Part shown: piece by piece, positions 1-58,444 of the stretch
Layout of the letters: the number at the start of each line of letters is the position of its first letter
How positions within the stretch are numbered: the first letter of the stretch is position 1
Source: Romanomermis culicivorax
Lineage: Eukaryota; Nematoda; Enoplea; Mermithida; Mermithidae
Direction of reading: 5' to 3'
NCBI GenBank assembly: GCA_963922205.1
Contig: CAWUHX010000072.1
Span: 744,001-808,000, forward strand
DNA length: 64,000 bases
Made by a program: the position numbers and the translations under genes
The notes under the pieces: generated by a model
Databases searched by the model: none
What the model saw: only the letters and a program-made list of their open reading frames with translations
What the model was told of the DNA's origin: nothing

Positions 1-2743
1 AAAAACGCGCCGGAAAAAATTTTCAGGTTATTACATTCTAGAAGGCTGGAAAATGAATCTTCATAACAATGAAAATTAACCGGAATGAAACTAATGCATC
101 GTAATACCTTTTTTATTCCGGCGCGCAGCGCCAGGAAAATTTTCGGATTTTTGAGTTCCAAAATGCTGGAAAATGTATGTTACCAAAAATTATTCCTGAA
201 CAGAAGCTCTAAATTTACAGTCTTGTAATGATGATCTTATTGTCTTTCAATCGCAGATTGTGAAGGTTCACGTTTCAAAACGTTGGGAAACTCCAAACGA
301 AGCGAGAGAATAAAATTCTGAGAAGTGATGAAAAATCTCAATTATCAACAAATTATTGACTCTAGACTAAATTAGTAAAAGAGAAATGAAGTAATTCAAT
401 TGATAGAAACTGATGAAGGTTAATTAGTAAGTGGAAGTAGATATGCTAACAGCCGCACCTGATAGAAAGCAATGACTGTTCTGTTATACTTATTGACCGG
501 CGCGAAGCGCTGGAAAATTTTGAGATTTTTCTCTGTGAGAGACATGAAATTGACATATGACAAAGTACCAACGGCCTTGTAAATTCTGAAATAAAAATAC
601 AGTCATTAGCGATTCTCCCCGGTTAACAATCATTCGGAAAGTTGATGCGCTTCGAGACAAATTTTTGTACTTTGTCAACCGTTAGGTAATGACAGATTTA
701 ATTGAAATTCGGATGACCATTTAGCCACTAGATTCAGATTACACTATATTTTGGATACATAAAATTTATGTAAAGTAGGAAAACAAAACATAAAACCCTC
801 CTTGGAGTGCATACTTAGTACACTACTCAAAACGCTAGTACTATAAGTATTAGTCATTCTAACTTGTACACAAACAGCAGCTATCTAAGTTTTTCTGTGT
901 AGAAATTTGTTTAAAAAAATCTTTCCCACTTGGGAAAAAATTATGGAGCTTTACAGTCTGCACAATGTGCATCATAACACACAAATTTCACAATTGTGTA
1001 AGTCATCTGTTTTTTCCACTCTGCGCTTCTTTGTGCCAAGTGTGGCAAACACAGCCACTCTCGACACAAAGTAGCCGTCAAACAGTTGAAACATTATAAG
1101 AAAAATAGACAGCTGCTGAAACGAAAAAATGTGGCAACATAAATTAAATTGTCGAATACTGAAGAAAATTTATTTTCGGAAAAAATGTTGAGCTCGGGCA
1201 TCGTAGAATCTATAAAAGTGTTGTTTTAATATTTTAAAATCAATTTCATAGAATTTTTTATTATCATGTCTGCTTTGTAATATTATACATGTTTACAGCT
1301 TCTGGTTAATACTGCGCAATGACAAAAGTTCTTGCTGGTCGAAGTTGTGACTTTTACTTTGAATTTGAAGTTCTTTAGTAGTGAAAAATTTCTAAATTGT
1401 GGTACTTATCCACTTTAGCGACCCCTGAATCACTTAGTGGCGAAACAATAATTTAGCTGTGCAGACTTTGCATTACATACAAGTTATATGCTGTGTAATG
1501 TCGTTTATGATACATGAGCACACACAGAGTTGGAAGACTGTAGTCATTCAACCAGTTCATGAATGTGTTATTTTTAGTGAACAAAATCTTGTAATGATGT
1601 AATTATGCGTCGTTTTTAGATATTCTAGAATATGTAAAGTAGTAAATCCTCTGCTACCTAAAAATGATGCGGTGTATAATACTTATTGGAAAAAATGAGG
1701 GCTGCTAAAACCTGACTTCGCCCAGAGCCGCTGAAACCCTAAGAACGGCGCTGTTAGTATTTTATGCCGCGAAGCGGTCAGATAAAAGTTAGATAGTCAG
1801 AAAATTTAAAAATTAACCAGCTGAAAATAAGCCGTCTTTACTTCAAAAATGATTTTCTTTTTATTCAGTAAATGCTAAAAAAATTCTGTAAAAAACCCCT
1901 CCCCGTTTTTTAAAAATTCTGAATACGGGTATGGTACCATCTTAATCATTTCCGTACAATCATTATTTTCTACTTGCTTCATATCTTGTAGGCAATAGTT
2001 ATAGCATTAGTTTAAAGTATACGTCGTAAATGTACGAACTTTTTTGCGCTTACTAAAATTGATAAATTTACCTACTTTTATTAGAAAAACGATTAAACGT
2101 TAATTTTCTTGAATTTCTGTCAAATCGCGTCAGCCTAAGACTTTTGCAAGTGGATTTCATGAGTTTTGGAGGGAAAGATGAAAATTCTGGCAAGACTACC
2201 GACAAATTTTCATTTCAAGGCTCCTAAAGTGTTGGAAAATGCATTTTTCAGGTTATTCCTCTGCAACTATAGGTTATCGATCGTAATCACTGTTTTTAGC
2301 ATAGATAATCATAATAATGATCAAAAGAATGTTTTCACATAAATGAAACCAGGAGAAGAAGGTTTCAAAAAATTTAGCCGCAGACTTTCGGGTTTTTTAA
2401 GATCTTTAATGCCGGCGCGTAGCTCCAGAAAATTATTCAAATTTCAATGTTCTAGAATGCAGAGAAATAAATCTTTTTTCAAATTTTATTTAATTCAAGA
2501 ATTATGCATGCACCCTATAGTTTGGATTCCTCAAGCAGAAAGAACGTCTGTCATTTTTACTGCGCCGGTGATGTTTGAATCATATTCCAAATGGGAACTT
2601 TATGTTCACAAAAAAAAACACCAAAATATTCAAACACTGCAAGAAAATTTTCAGAAAATAATCGAGAAAAGTCTATTTTTTCTATTATTTCAAGAAACAA
2701 TTCAAAATCAAACATTCATTCATGATGTCTTGATGTTAAGAAG
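1..2743. other. Repeat-rich stretch with no recognisable gene
   Basis: No exon was recognised on either strand. Hairpin motifs of the CCGGCGC/GCGCCGG type followed by AAAATTTT lie at about 6-27, 118-145, 497-522 and 2412-2436. The longest reading frame, at 2343-2855, runs into a poly-C transposon end and is not gene-like. The first PSMC2 exon, about 23 residues in relatives, should lie here or before the window, but I could not find it. Confidence 0.5.
1790..1935 (+). repeat. Copy of the foldback-element arm
   Basis: This stretch matches the right arm of the inverted repeat at 30440-30560 in the same orientation. Both share a segment about AACTGAAAATAAG, a T-rich middle, and the ending ACGGGTATG. 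Only one arm is visible, so it is a fragment or a decayed copy. Confidence 0.6.
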
Positions 2744-3183
2744 AATACATGTAATTGGGGGGAAGTGCTATGGGAACCCCCCCCCCCAGAAATTGTCGAC
2801 CATATGGCTAGCCATTGGGCGACCCCCTCCCAGGATTTTCCAATCCTATGGCTAGCCATATGGTAGCCCTAGGGACCCCCATAGTTTTAGTCGGAAAAAT
2901 ACTGAAAAATGTCATTTTTTTCATGAAAAATGTCAATTTTTGAACAAAAAATGGTCAAAAACGTCAATTTTTTCGGCGCTTCGCACCATAAGTACATATG
3001 TTATCATTTTTAGACAAAAATTACTACTTTTTAAACCGTTTTTTCGGACATTTTTCATGAAAAAAATCGAATTTTTTTTCCTTCAGGGACCCCTCCCCCC
3101 AAAATTTTGGGAATTACTGACCCCCGGCCCGAAAAAAGTCCTCCAACCCCCCCCCCCCAGACCCCGGAGCTCCGTTACATGTA
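2744..3183. mobile_element. Family H transposon with GC-rich ends
   Basis: The element is about 440 bp and begins and ends with inverted TACATGTAA/TTACATGTA. Inside these lie G-runs or C-runs and repeated words such as CATATGGCTAGCCAT. The 10-bp sequence TGTTAAGAAG occurs at 2734-2743 and again at 3184-3193, as a target-site duplication would. The middle has the CGGCGCTTCGC hairpin half. Related pieces lie at 6290-6720 (inverted), 7600-7940, 19081-19166 and 34166-34295. No transposase is encoded. Confidence 0.75.
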
Positions 3184-4618
3184 TGTTAAGAAGCTATAAG
3201 CAGAAGACAAAACGACATTTTTCAACCGTGACCCAGAAATAACATGCAGAATTACAAATCATTTAAAATCCGGCCCGAAGTGCCAGAAAATTTTCAGGAT
3301 TTTTTGTTTTAAAACGCATGAAAATGAATTTCCGAACAGGAAATCTTATAAATTAATCAGAAGGGTCGTGAGGTCAGACTTTAGGTTGCACTCTGCATCA
3401 AAAAATCCGAACCATACGGAAAACTCGGTAAAAGTTTTCCGTAACAGCCCGAAAACATCCGTCTGGTACGGAAAAAAACCCTGGTTGGGAGTCTCAACAT
3501 TTGGTAATGCGTAATGAAATATAAATTTATGAGTCGTTTTTCTTTTTTTCTGATTTTTTAATAGAATTTTCTTCACATGTGTAGAAGAAAAATTCTACTA
3601 AGGTTTTTATTTGCTCTAATGCACAAAAAGGGTTTTTTTTGTTGAACAAATCCGCTAAGTTTTACAAGGAAACCCTGGCGACAAAGCAAATCCGAGCCAA
3701 CTTAGACTAGACTTGGGCTGTGCCTGTGCTAACAAAAATACAAACGTTAGCCTTTAGTTTCATTATTGAAGCTTCGATTGGACTTATAGAAGTCGGCTCG
3801 GATTTGCTTTTCCGCCTTGGGGTTCCATAAGTGCCTTGTGGAATAAATGCTCAAGCAATTATCTATCTTAAAAATTGTCGATGGGCAAAAATAAGAGTCG
3901 TGAAACGCTTGCTGGGTGACTTGCACTTGCATTAATAAGTGATAAAATTTTTCCTCCTGAAATTGGGCACGGTGCATTGTTTTATCCCAGGGTTTCATCC
4001 GCACCGGTCGTTCCGCATCTTGCGGAAATCGGCCAGAAAAATTTCTGCACCATCATTATAAACCGCTAAAAACATTAAAAAATTTCCGTTTCGTGCGGAA
4101 AACTCTCAAACAATTTTCCTCACGACCCTAAAAAAAATCCGCACTGTGCGGAAACAAAATCTCTGTTTTATCCTCGAACTTTTCTCACAATTCAGGAAAG
4201 GGTATAGGATTTTTTTCACGTGTGGAAATAATCCCACTGTATCCGTCCCGAAAAAATCGTCGAAAAACGCCGGAAATTTCCGGAAATCCAAGTTAATATG
4301 AGCATAATTGTATTCTACAGCAAAAATATATTGTGTTGAAGTCGTTAAAAATCGGAAATTCAAGTTGAATGAACTTCATGGAAAGCTGACTGAATGAAAA
4401 CTTGAAAAGAAAGGTTTTATAATATGTTTCTTGGTCTTCATCATGTACCTCTCCAGCCTTGACGATCGAATTTTTTCACTCATTGGTGGAAAGAGCTCAA
4501 ATTTTTTTCTACATTCTGACTTTTCTCCACGTTATAATGCAAATATGGAAAAAAACATTGATGCGCAGTGCAGTCATTATTCGTTATTTGTTGTTACTCT
4601 TAACATTTTATCTTTCAG
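3184..4618. other. Non-coding flank before the first visible PSMC2 exon
   Basis: This is AT-rich sequence with scattered transposon ends. Copies of a TACGGAAAA word sit near 3410-3470 before an AAACCCTG end. A GCGGAAA word repeats around 4010-4155, after CAGGGTTT near 3989. A TGGAAAAAAACATTG end is at about 4547. No frame matches the missing N-terminal exon of PSMC2. Confidence 0.45.
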
Positions 4619-26911
<22,293 letters not shown>

Positions 26912-27247
26912 AGGCCTCTTATCGTTTTCATCGTTTGGAATTTTTTTTTGTTTATTTTTATGTATTGATAACAGCTATTGCAGTTGAAAATGCAGTTGCG
27001 TTGTGTTTAATTTCAGAGAGTTAAGGAAGTTATTTGGGTCACATTAAATGTACGTAAAAATCGATAGTGTACTGTATGATTGGCCGCTTCAGCGGCGGGG
27101 CCACAAAGCATTGCGGAGCGGAATCTGTCATCAATTGGTCGATAAATTGTAGTCTACTCCTTCCTAACCGTGAGTCCAGGCCTAAGCCAGAAACGACTGT
27201 AAGAACCAATAAATTTTTTGACCAATCAAAATCATGACAGATCTCGC
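26912..27247. other. PSMC2 3' flank
   Basis: Probable 3' UTR and downstream sequence. A T-rich tract follows the stop, and an AATAAA lies near 27203, a candidate polyadenylation signal 290 bp downstream. It ends at the left end of X2. Confidence 0.45.
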
Positions 27248-29140
27248 CACTGTTTTTTTCCCCAAATCGTGCTTTTTCGGGAAAAAAATTTTGGGCTCTT
27301 TCCCTATTTGTGGAAGAAAATTTTGGGGATCGGATACAGAAAAGATGCATTTTAGAATGTCATAATCTCAAAATTTTCCGGCGCTTAGCGCGGCTTTTAG
27401 CACGTCTACCTCAGTGTTTTTTTTTGTGCCAAAACATGGTTTTTGGCACAAAAAAATTTGGAATGGCACAAAAAATTTTGAGCGTTTGTGCCAATTGGCA
27501 CAAATTTTTCTGCTGGTCGAGGCCTAAATTTCCATGATTTTTAGTCATTTTAGGGGCTGAAAACGCAAAATTTTCTCGGCGCTCCGCGCCGAGTCAATGG
27601 ATTTAATATTGGCTACTTTTCTTTGTCTCGAACGCGGGCGGATTCTATTCGGATAATTTATTTGTATTATCGCAACAGACTTTGAGATTGTCAATGACAT
27701 TACAATAGAAATTGTTAACTTTTCTTCCTCTGTTAATTCAGTTGGATTGAGAACCGAAACTCATATTTTTGGTGATTGATTCAAACAAAAAAATTGAAAT
27801 TTTTGGTCAAAATTTTTAAAAAACCACCAACCAAAAATCTCCGCGAAGCTACTTTCTACTTTTATCAGGAGAAAACAATTATAGACATACAAGACATCTT
27901 AATTTGATCTTTAATATAGTTGTTAGGAAGGAGGCCGAAATGTAAAGGAAAACTTCATGACAAAAAGTCTGTAAAAATATCTGAATTTTCACGGCATTCA
28001 ATTTCTTTTCGGATCATAGAAACCGTTTGTTAGATCAGTTTTTCTTATCTCGTTGACGTGGTTAGAGAAAATAAAGCAGGCACGATTTTTATGCAAATGA
28101 ATGCGGTGAAAGTGTCTTTAGTTAGTTTTTATCAAACTTGAAAGAAAGAAAGGAAATAAATTTATTAAATGCACAGAAATACAAGAGTAAATATTAATAA
28201 GACAGAAAACCTCATGGACATGACAAAAACACGTGCGAATTGAGCTTTCAATTTAGATCGAAAACATGGCATATTGTTATAACTCTTGGCACAAAACTGT
28301 TTTATGGTTTTCAGTACGTTTTTAACGTGAAAAAATTTTTTGTGCCATTGGCACAATTTTTTTTTGCCCTTTGTGCCAATTGGCACAAATGTCCGTGCAC
28401 AAAAAAAAACGCTGGTCTACCTTCATTTATCATATAATCTATAATAGTTTTCATCATCTTAAACGTATTATCTCATGTTTTCATTGGTAATCTTCAATAT
28501 TTTATCATGATATTTAATGAAGATTCGCATTTTTTCCTTTTGAGAAAGATCAGTACGTCAAGTCTCTAAGCTTTTTGATGCGACTATTTCTTTTATAACG
28601 TAAAATCAATTCAAACGCTTCATGGAAATATCTTTCGGAAATTTATACCCTGCATACTCATATATTTTCGACAAAGTATGAGAGTTTACAAATAAATTAT
28701 ACTGGTTTTAAAATTTTTCAAGTAAAATTCTAGAAATTGCGACTTTTGAACACAAAATTCAAATCTAATTCTTGAAATAAATGTTCGCAAAAGTGATTTT
28801 CCAGCGTCGCAGAATATCAATACCCAAAAAAAGATTAACATCCATTTTGGGTTCTCACTTGTCATCATAGAGAACCTAACCATCGATTTCTCGTGTCATT
28901 CTCAAAGTCATTATGCTTTTGGATAGTTTGCTTGAAAATTTGTTCCAATGCTTGTAGATTAAACTTTGAACTCGAAAATTTCAATTTTTTCCTCAATTTT
29001 AATGAATTAACGGGTCTAAAAACACCAGCAGGCTTGAAAAGGCTCAAAAACACCTAAATAAAGCGTCTGTGAGCATTTTTAAGCGAAAAAATGACCGGGA
29101 AAATGGGGAAAAAAATTTTGATCCCTTTCCCCATTTGGGG
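27248..29140. mobile_element. X2, hAT-like element interrupted by B1
   Basis: It starts CACTGTTTTTTTCCCC, as X3 does, with TTTGGGCTCTTTCCC words. Its core begins at 27329 (ATCGGATACAGAAAAGATGC), is split by B1 at 27412, and resumes at 28415 with CTTCATTTATCAT. The right end decays in GGGGAAA words near 29100-29140, and the terminal repeat and duplication are lost. Confidence 0.7.
27412..28414. mobile_element. B1, hAT-like element with TTGTGCCAATTGGCACAA words
   Basis: It starts CAGTGTTTTTTTTTGTGCC and ends GCACAAAAAAAAACGCTG. GTCTACCT flanks both ends exactly (27404-27411 and 28415-28422). TTGGCACAAA and TTTGTGCCAATTGGCACAAA words lie at both ends. A CGGCGCTCCGCGCCG hairpin lies near 27580. 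It is nested in X2. CAGTG fits the hAT terminus. No transposase is encoded. Confidence 0.92.
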
Positions 29141-29196
29141 TTACTTCTATTTGTCTAGTTACTTCTATTTGTCTATAGTTACTTCTATTTGTCTAG
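29141..29196. repeat. Three-copy tandem repeat
   Basis: Three copies of TTACTTCTATTTGTCTA with short linkers. Confidence 0.9.
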
Positions 29197-29858
29197 AACC
29201 TGAGACAATTGTATTTGAATTGTATATTTGTATGATCGCGATAAACTGAGATTGTCAATGACTGAAAAATGAATAGAAATGGTTAACTTCCACTGTTCAT
29301 TCAGTTTGATTGGAAACCAAAATTTTTATATTTGGTCTTTGATTTCATACAGAAGAATTGACATAGTTAGCACAATTTTTCAGCCAAAAATTTACCTTAC
29401 GTGACTTTCGGCTTAGTTTTTCCAGGAGAAAGCAATTATAGACATCCTTAATTTATTTGCATCGGTGTTAAGAAGAAATTCGTAGCCGAAAATTAAAGAA
29501 AAATATAAAATGCCTGAAAAATTCTATAAAAATATTTCATTCATTCATTCAAAATATCTGAATTCTCGCAACATCCGATTTCTTTTCGAATCGTATAAAC
29601 CGCTTTCTCCGTCAGTTCTTCTTATCGCACTGTTGACTTGACGTGCTCAGATAACAAAGAATTGGCACGATTTTTATGCAAATTAGTGTGGCGAAAGCAC
29701 CTTTAGTTATGTTTTCATCAAACATATGGCATAAAACTCTTTAAAGGTTTTCAGTATGTTTCTAGGCTGGATAAAATTTTTTGTGCCGTTGGCACAAATT
29801 TTTTTGGCCTTCTGTGCCAATTGGCACAAATGTCCGCGCACAAAAAAAAAACGCTGAC
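29197..29858. mobile_element. B2, 5'-truncated copy of B1
   Basis: It shares the B1 core (GAGATTGTCAATGAC, then AGAAAT-GTTAAC) and the B1 right end, with TTGGCACAAA words and a terminal CACAAAAAAAAAACGCTG. The left end is missing. It lies directly next to the X2 remnant. Confidence 0.75.
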
Positions 29859-29867
29859 CGTCATACC

Positions 29868-30570
29868 CGTATCCAGGATTTTCAAAAAGGGAGGATTTTC
29901 CAAATTTTTTTTAGAATTTTCTGAATAAAAAGAAAATCAAAATCATTTAAGGACGACTTATTTTCAGTTAGTTTATGTGCCTGGATTAGTGGCTAAATTC
30001 TATGTTTGACGAAAAGTATGTAAATATAATAACTTAATTTGGGAATTCTGATGTGATATTGCTGAAAATTTTTTTTAAAAAAATTTAGGGGGAATTCCCC
30101 CCACGGGCTTGACTACCGTATGGCTAGCTATAGGATTAGAAATTTTGAGATTTAGACCTAAAATGCACCAAAATGCATCTTTTCAATATGAAAACCCCAA
30201 ATTTTTCTTTCACATTTGTGGAAAGACCTCAAAAATTTTTTCCACATTCCAGATTTTTTTCCACATTATGGTGCAAATGTGGAAAAAAACAGTGGGGGGG
30301 GGGGTAGGGGAATTCCCCCCTAAATTTTTTTAGAATAAAATTTTCAGCGATATCATTGTACTTTTACATCACAATTTCCAAATTAAATCATTGTATTTAC
30401 ATTACTTTTCATCAAACACAGAATTTAGCCATTAATCCAAGCACACATAAACTAACTGAAAATAAGTCGTCTTTTCTGCAAAAACGATTTTCTTTTTATC
30501 CAGTAAATTCTACAAAAATTTTGGAAAATTTCCTTTTTATTAGAAATCCTGAAAACGGGTATGCACTTCC
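29868..30570. mobile_element. Foldback element with about 240-bp inverted arms
   Basis: The left arm, 29868-30105, and the right arm, 30305-30570, are reverse complements with roughly 80% agreement by eye. They share CATACCCGT at the tips, then AGAAAATC, GACGACTTATTTTCAGTTAG, GGCTAAATTCT, and a GGGGGAATTCCCC-type inner end. The spacer holds a family H piece (GACTACCGTATGGCTAG) and TGTGGAAA words. An isolated arm lies at 1790-1935. No target duplication was found. Confidence 0.8.
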
Positions 30571-31082
30571 CTCCCCCAATTGCATGTATGATTTATCCTG
30601 GTGTTGTATTTTTGTTGCTAGTGCGCGGTTAGAAAATGTCGTCCTAGCCTATGTTTGTAGCTTTAAAACCTCAAAATATTATAGATTAATGTTTAATCTT
30701 GTAAGGTTTTTTTGACGTATCTGACGAAAATCGAGATTTTTTCCGATTATTTTCAGAAACTCTTTTACCGCTCCTTACAAATTTTTTTCGTACGTTGCAC
30801 TCAGAAGAAGAAGAAAAATTTATTTTTCGAATGAAGAGAAAGAACAAAAACACATGTTAGTCTAGAAAAATAAAAACAACAAACATCGAGATTATTGGTT
30901 ATTAATGCAGTACAAAATAAAGAGCAATTTGAAAATGTTAGCATATTGAAAAATCAAACAATACAGTGAGTGAAAGACAATATGAATTAATTTGCATACG
31001 GAGACATGCAGGTACAGAAGTACACTTACGCGCGCCCCGATGAACGAAAAGGAGAAATGAAGAAAAAAGAAATCATATTATA
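30571..31082. other. Intergenic sequence before the LINE
   Basis: AT-rich, with a purine-rich patch (GAAGAAGAAGAAAAA, about 30802). It may include the 3' UTR of the minus-strand LINE. No gene is recognised. Confidence 0.4.
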
Positions 31083-32150
31083 TTAATGTCTTCGTATAAA
31101 TATAGAAAAATCGATATTTTTAAGTTTTCGATACAAAGATTCTACTGAAGACGCTTTTACGACATGATCGGGTAATGTGTTCCATGTATGAACGACTCGT
31201 TTAGCAAAGCTATATTTGTCAATGTCAAGATGAGAATTGCCTATGTTGAGTTTAAACGAGTTTCTGGCTCTAGTAGGATTTGTACAGAAGGAAAAATAAT
31301 TTTCGACTGGTAGAATAGATTTTTGGATGATGGAGTAGGCCATGATTAGATCAAAATGAATGCGTCTAGTCTCTAATCTGATAAGATTCATATCAGTTAA
31401 TCTTTGATCATAAGATAATGATTTGTCAGTACTAACTCATTTAGTGAATCGCCTCTGAATTTTTTCAACTGCCACAATATCTTTAATGAGATATGGATTC
31501 CAGACTACTGTACTGTATTCTAGAATAGGGCGTACATATGTGGTGAATGCTTTTGCTAAGAGAAATTTATCTTTCGAAAAAAACTTACAATCAAGCCACA
31601 GACTTGCATAGATTTATTCACTATAAAGTTACAATGGACACCAGAAGAAAGGTTGTCGGAATCGAAGACCCCAAGATCTTTAATAGCGGATTCGGAGTCA
31701 GGGACAGAAGCCCCATTTAGATAGTAAGGATTTTTTGGGTTGTTTTTACCAATGTGAAGTATCGAACATTTTTCATTAGAAATAGGTAGCTGCCACAATT
31801 CAGCCCAATTACTTAAGTGGAGTAAATCGAGTTGAAGTACTTCTTTTTCAAAAGCCAGATTGAAAATCTTTAGATCGTCAGCAAAAAGGAATACCTTGCT
31901 GTTAGACCTATGATCAGTAATATCGTTAATAAAAATTTGAAATAATGTAGGTCCAAGGACACTGCCTTGAGGGACACCACTGATTACAGATTTGATCTCT
32001 GATAAGGAGTCGTTCAGCTTGACACATTGGGTTTTACCTGCCAAGAAAGCTTGAAGCCATCTCAGTGTAGTACCTCTTATACCATAGGCATCAAGTTTAA
32101 CGAGCAACTTACTATGAGACACCGAGTCGGAGGCTTTTGAAGAATTAAGA
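31083..32150 (-). pseudogene. CR1/Jockey-like LINE, 5'-truncated
   Basis: From 32122 down the minus strand encodes the reverse-transcriptase core: SHSKLL, GVPQGSVLGPTLF (motif B), LFADDLKI (the FADD catalytic box) and KDLGVF. After a frame break, 31391-31083 encodes the C-terminal NLIRLETRRIHFDL part. The endonuclease and ORF1 are absent, as in 5'-truncated LINE insertions. The 5' break lies just beside X3. It is a better-preserved relative of the fragment at 19417-20215. Confidence 0.85.
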
Positions 32151-32167
32151 TTAGAGCATCTTCAGCA

Positions 32168-33063
32168 CACTGTTTTTTCCCTAAGTCGTGCTTTTTCAGG
32201 AAAAAATTCGGAGAAGAGGAAAAAATTCGGAAAAGGGGAAACCTTTCTGGGCTCTTTCCCCATTTGAAGAAGAAAGTTTTGGGGATCGGATACAGAAAAG
32301 ATGCATTTTATTGCATTTTAGAAAGTCATAAGCTCAAATTTCCGCTTATAACTTTAAGAATCATTGTTATGTATTAATAGCTCAGGCGCGGCTTTTAGAA
32401 TGTCTACCTTCACTTATCATTTAATCTATAGCAGTTTTCATCATCGTAAATGTATCATCTTATGTTTTAATTGATAATCTCCAATGTTTTATCTTGATTA
32501 TTTAATGAAGATTCACATTTTTTCCTTGACACATTTTTTGAGAAAGATTATATACGTTAAGTTCCTAAACTTTTTGAAGCGATTATTCCTTTCCTAACTT
32601 AAAATCAATTCAAAATTTCATTGAAGTAGTTATCGGATTTTTTCGGCCAAGTGCATGAGAGTTTACGAATGAATCACTGGTTTTAAAATTTTCCAAATAA
32701 TAAAATTCTAGAAATCACGACCTTTGAACACAAAATCCAAAAAAAAATTTCCGGCGCTTAAAGATTAAAATTTTTTGGGCTCTCACTTGTCATCATAGAG
32801 GACTTAACCGTCGATTTCTCATTTAATTCTAAGTGATCATGCTCTTGGAAGGTTTCCTAAAAATTTTTTTCCACAACGCTTGTAGATCAGACTTCAAACT
32901 CGAAAATTCAAATTTTTTTCTCAATTTTAATGAATTATCGCCTCTTAAGATTTTAAAAAGCTCAAAAACACTCGAAAAAGCGTCCATGAGCATTTTTAAG
33001 TGAAAAAACGTGTTTGGGAGAATGGGGAAACGAATTTTGACAAGGCCCGGGGGAGAAACAGTG
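32168..33063. mobile_element. X3, intact hAT-like element
   Basis: It starts CACTGTTTTTTCCC and ends GGGGGAGAAACAGTG. CTTCAGCA flanks both ends exactly (32160-32167 and 33064-33071). GGGGAAA and TTTCCCC words lie inside the ends. The core from 32285 (ATCGGATACAGAAAAGATGC) to about 32950 is shared with element C and with X2. At 896 bp it is the best reference copy of the X family. Confidence 0.92.
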
Positions 33064-33223
33064 CTTCAGCATAAGACAATGACAGAAGTTCTTGCTGGTT
33101 GAAGAAACTGCTGGTTGCTTGACTAATTATTGAATTTTAGTTCGCTCGACTGAAAACTCATCGAATTCACTGATTTCACTTTTCATTCAGGAAATAAATA
33201 ATAAAAAGATTCAGTTCCAAGCA

Positions 33224-33464
33224 GACATGCACGGCAAGAATTTTTCAGGGGGGAGGGTCCTTGGACCTTTTTCCAGGGGGTAGGGGGTTCGGTGAGCAAA
33301 AAACGAAAAAAAATTCTGGAAGCCTGTTTTTCATACAAAATATGCACAAAATCATCAAAAAACCTGGCTTGAAAAAAGTTCAGAGGGGGGTGTTTGACGA
33401 CTTTTTTTGTCCAGGGGATGGCCAGGGTCTCAGGTATGGGGGTTTACCTTTGATTGTTTTCAGA
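33224..33464 (+). repeat. Family K repeat
   Basis: It begins AGACATGCACGGCAAGAA, with GGGGGGAGGGTCCTTGG, GGTGAGCAAAAAA, AAATCATCAAAAAA, GTGTTTGACGA and GGGTCTCAGGTATGG. The inverted copy is at 25785-26000 and a third at 63440-63650. Confidence 0.65.
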
Positions 33465-34600
33465 TAAGCTATGACATAAAAAAGCGCGGTAGGTATTTTA
33501 CTTCGGACTTGAATACATCTGGCGCTTAGCACCGAAAGAAAATTTTAGATTATGATATTTTATAGCGTTAGAAAATGAATACTTTTAATATCTTTTTCCT
33601 GCATGAAGGGTCTATTTTTTCAGTGAATTTAACGTGTTTTCAGTGGGGTAAACTAAAATTCCAAAATTAGGCAAGCAATAATGAATCTCAATGGCTTTTT
33701 CAGATAGCAAGAATCTCTGCCATTACCCATGCTGATGATGTTGTAATCATTTTGCAAATGCAAAAAGTTATGTTCACCAAAGCCAAAAATTCTAAAGCAC
33801 CGCAAAACGATTTTGTAAAAACATCTTGATTTTTGTCAAATACGTGAAAAAAACAATACAAGTCAAACATTCATCCATAACATGCTGGTCTCTGAAAGCC
33901 ATGAGCATAAGCTAGGATGACATTTTCTAGCCGTACAAGAGAAATGATGCCAAGAATCAAATGAATTGAAATCCGGCGCGAAGCGCCGGAAAATTTTGGG
34001 TATTTTTCATGAATGCATCTCAGCACAGGAAGCCCTATAGCCTAATCAAAAAGGGTGGTTAGGCTCTCATTTTTACAAGCTAATGTGGCTTGTGCCCCTA
34101 AATTTTTAGGAGCCAATCAGAATTTTTAGGAGCCATGGCTCCAAATTGGCCTAAAAAACCCTGATGAGGTCCCTATGATTACCATACTGCTAGTCATAGT
34201 ATTTGAAAATCATGTGGGGGGGGTTGCCCAATGGGTAGCCATATGGCCGACGATTTCTGGGGGCTCCTTAGCATTTCCCCCAATTACATGTATATGTACA
34301 TATTAAGCTTAAGCTTAAATTACGGTTCAGACTTGGATAAAGGTTTAGGTTTAGGCTTTTATCTGAACTTGACGATTCTGAAAGCATTGTTCCCGTGCTA
34401 AAACGTTATAAGATGAATGGTCAACAGGCACAAGGATACTGATAACAAATTTCCGAAATACTTTCCCGTCATGTTTGAATTATACTTCAGAATGGTTGTC
34501 TCCCTTTCGCTGAATGCCTAACGTTGCCAGTAATAGTACACTAATGACATAATTGTTTAGTCGTTTATTATTTATCAATGAACTTTCTTCGCGCATCACC
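33465..34600. other. SNRK upstream region
   Basis: This holds a full hairpin motif (CCGGCGCGAAGCGCCGG, 33973), an A-family right end with GGAGCCATGGCTCC and AAAAAACCCTG near 34162, and a family H piece at 34166-34295. TTGTTTAG at 34553-34560 looks like a splice acceptor 40 bp before the SNRK start, so a spliced 5' UTR is possible. No promoter motif is certain. Confidence 0.45.

Positions 34601-58444
<23,844 letters not shown>

Noticed and set aside
2343-2855. 170-codon frame on the + strand
   Set aside because: It runs through a hairpin repeat and into the poly-C end of a family H element; no domain is recognised.
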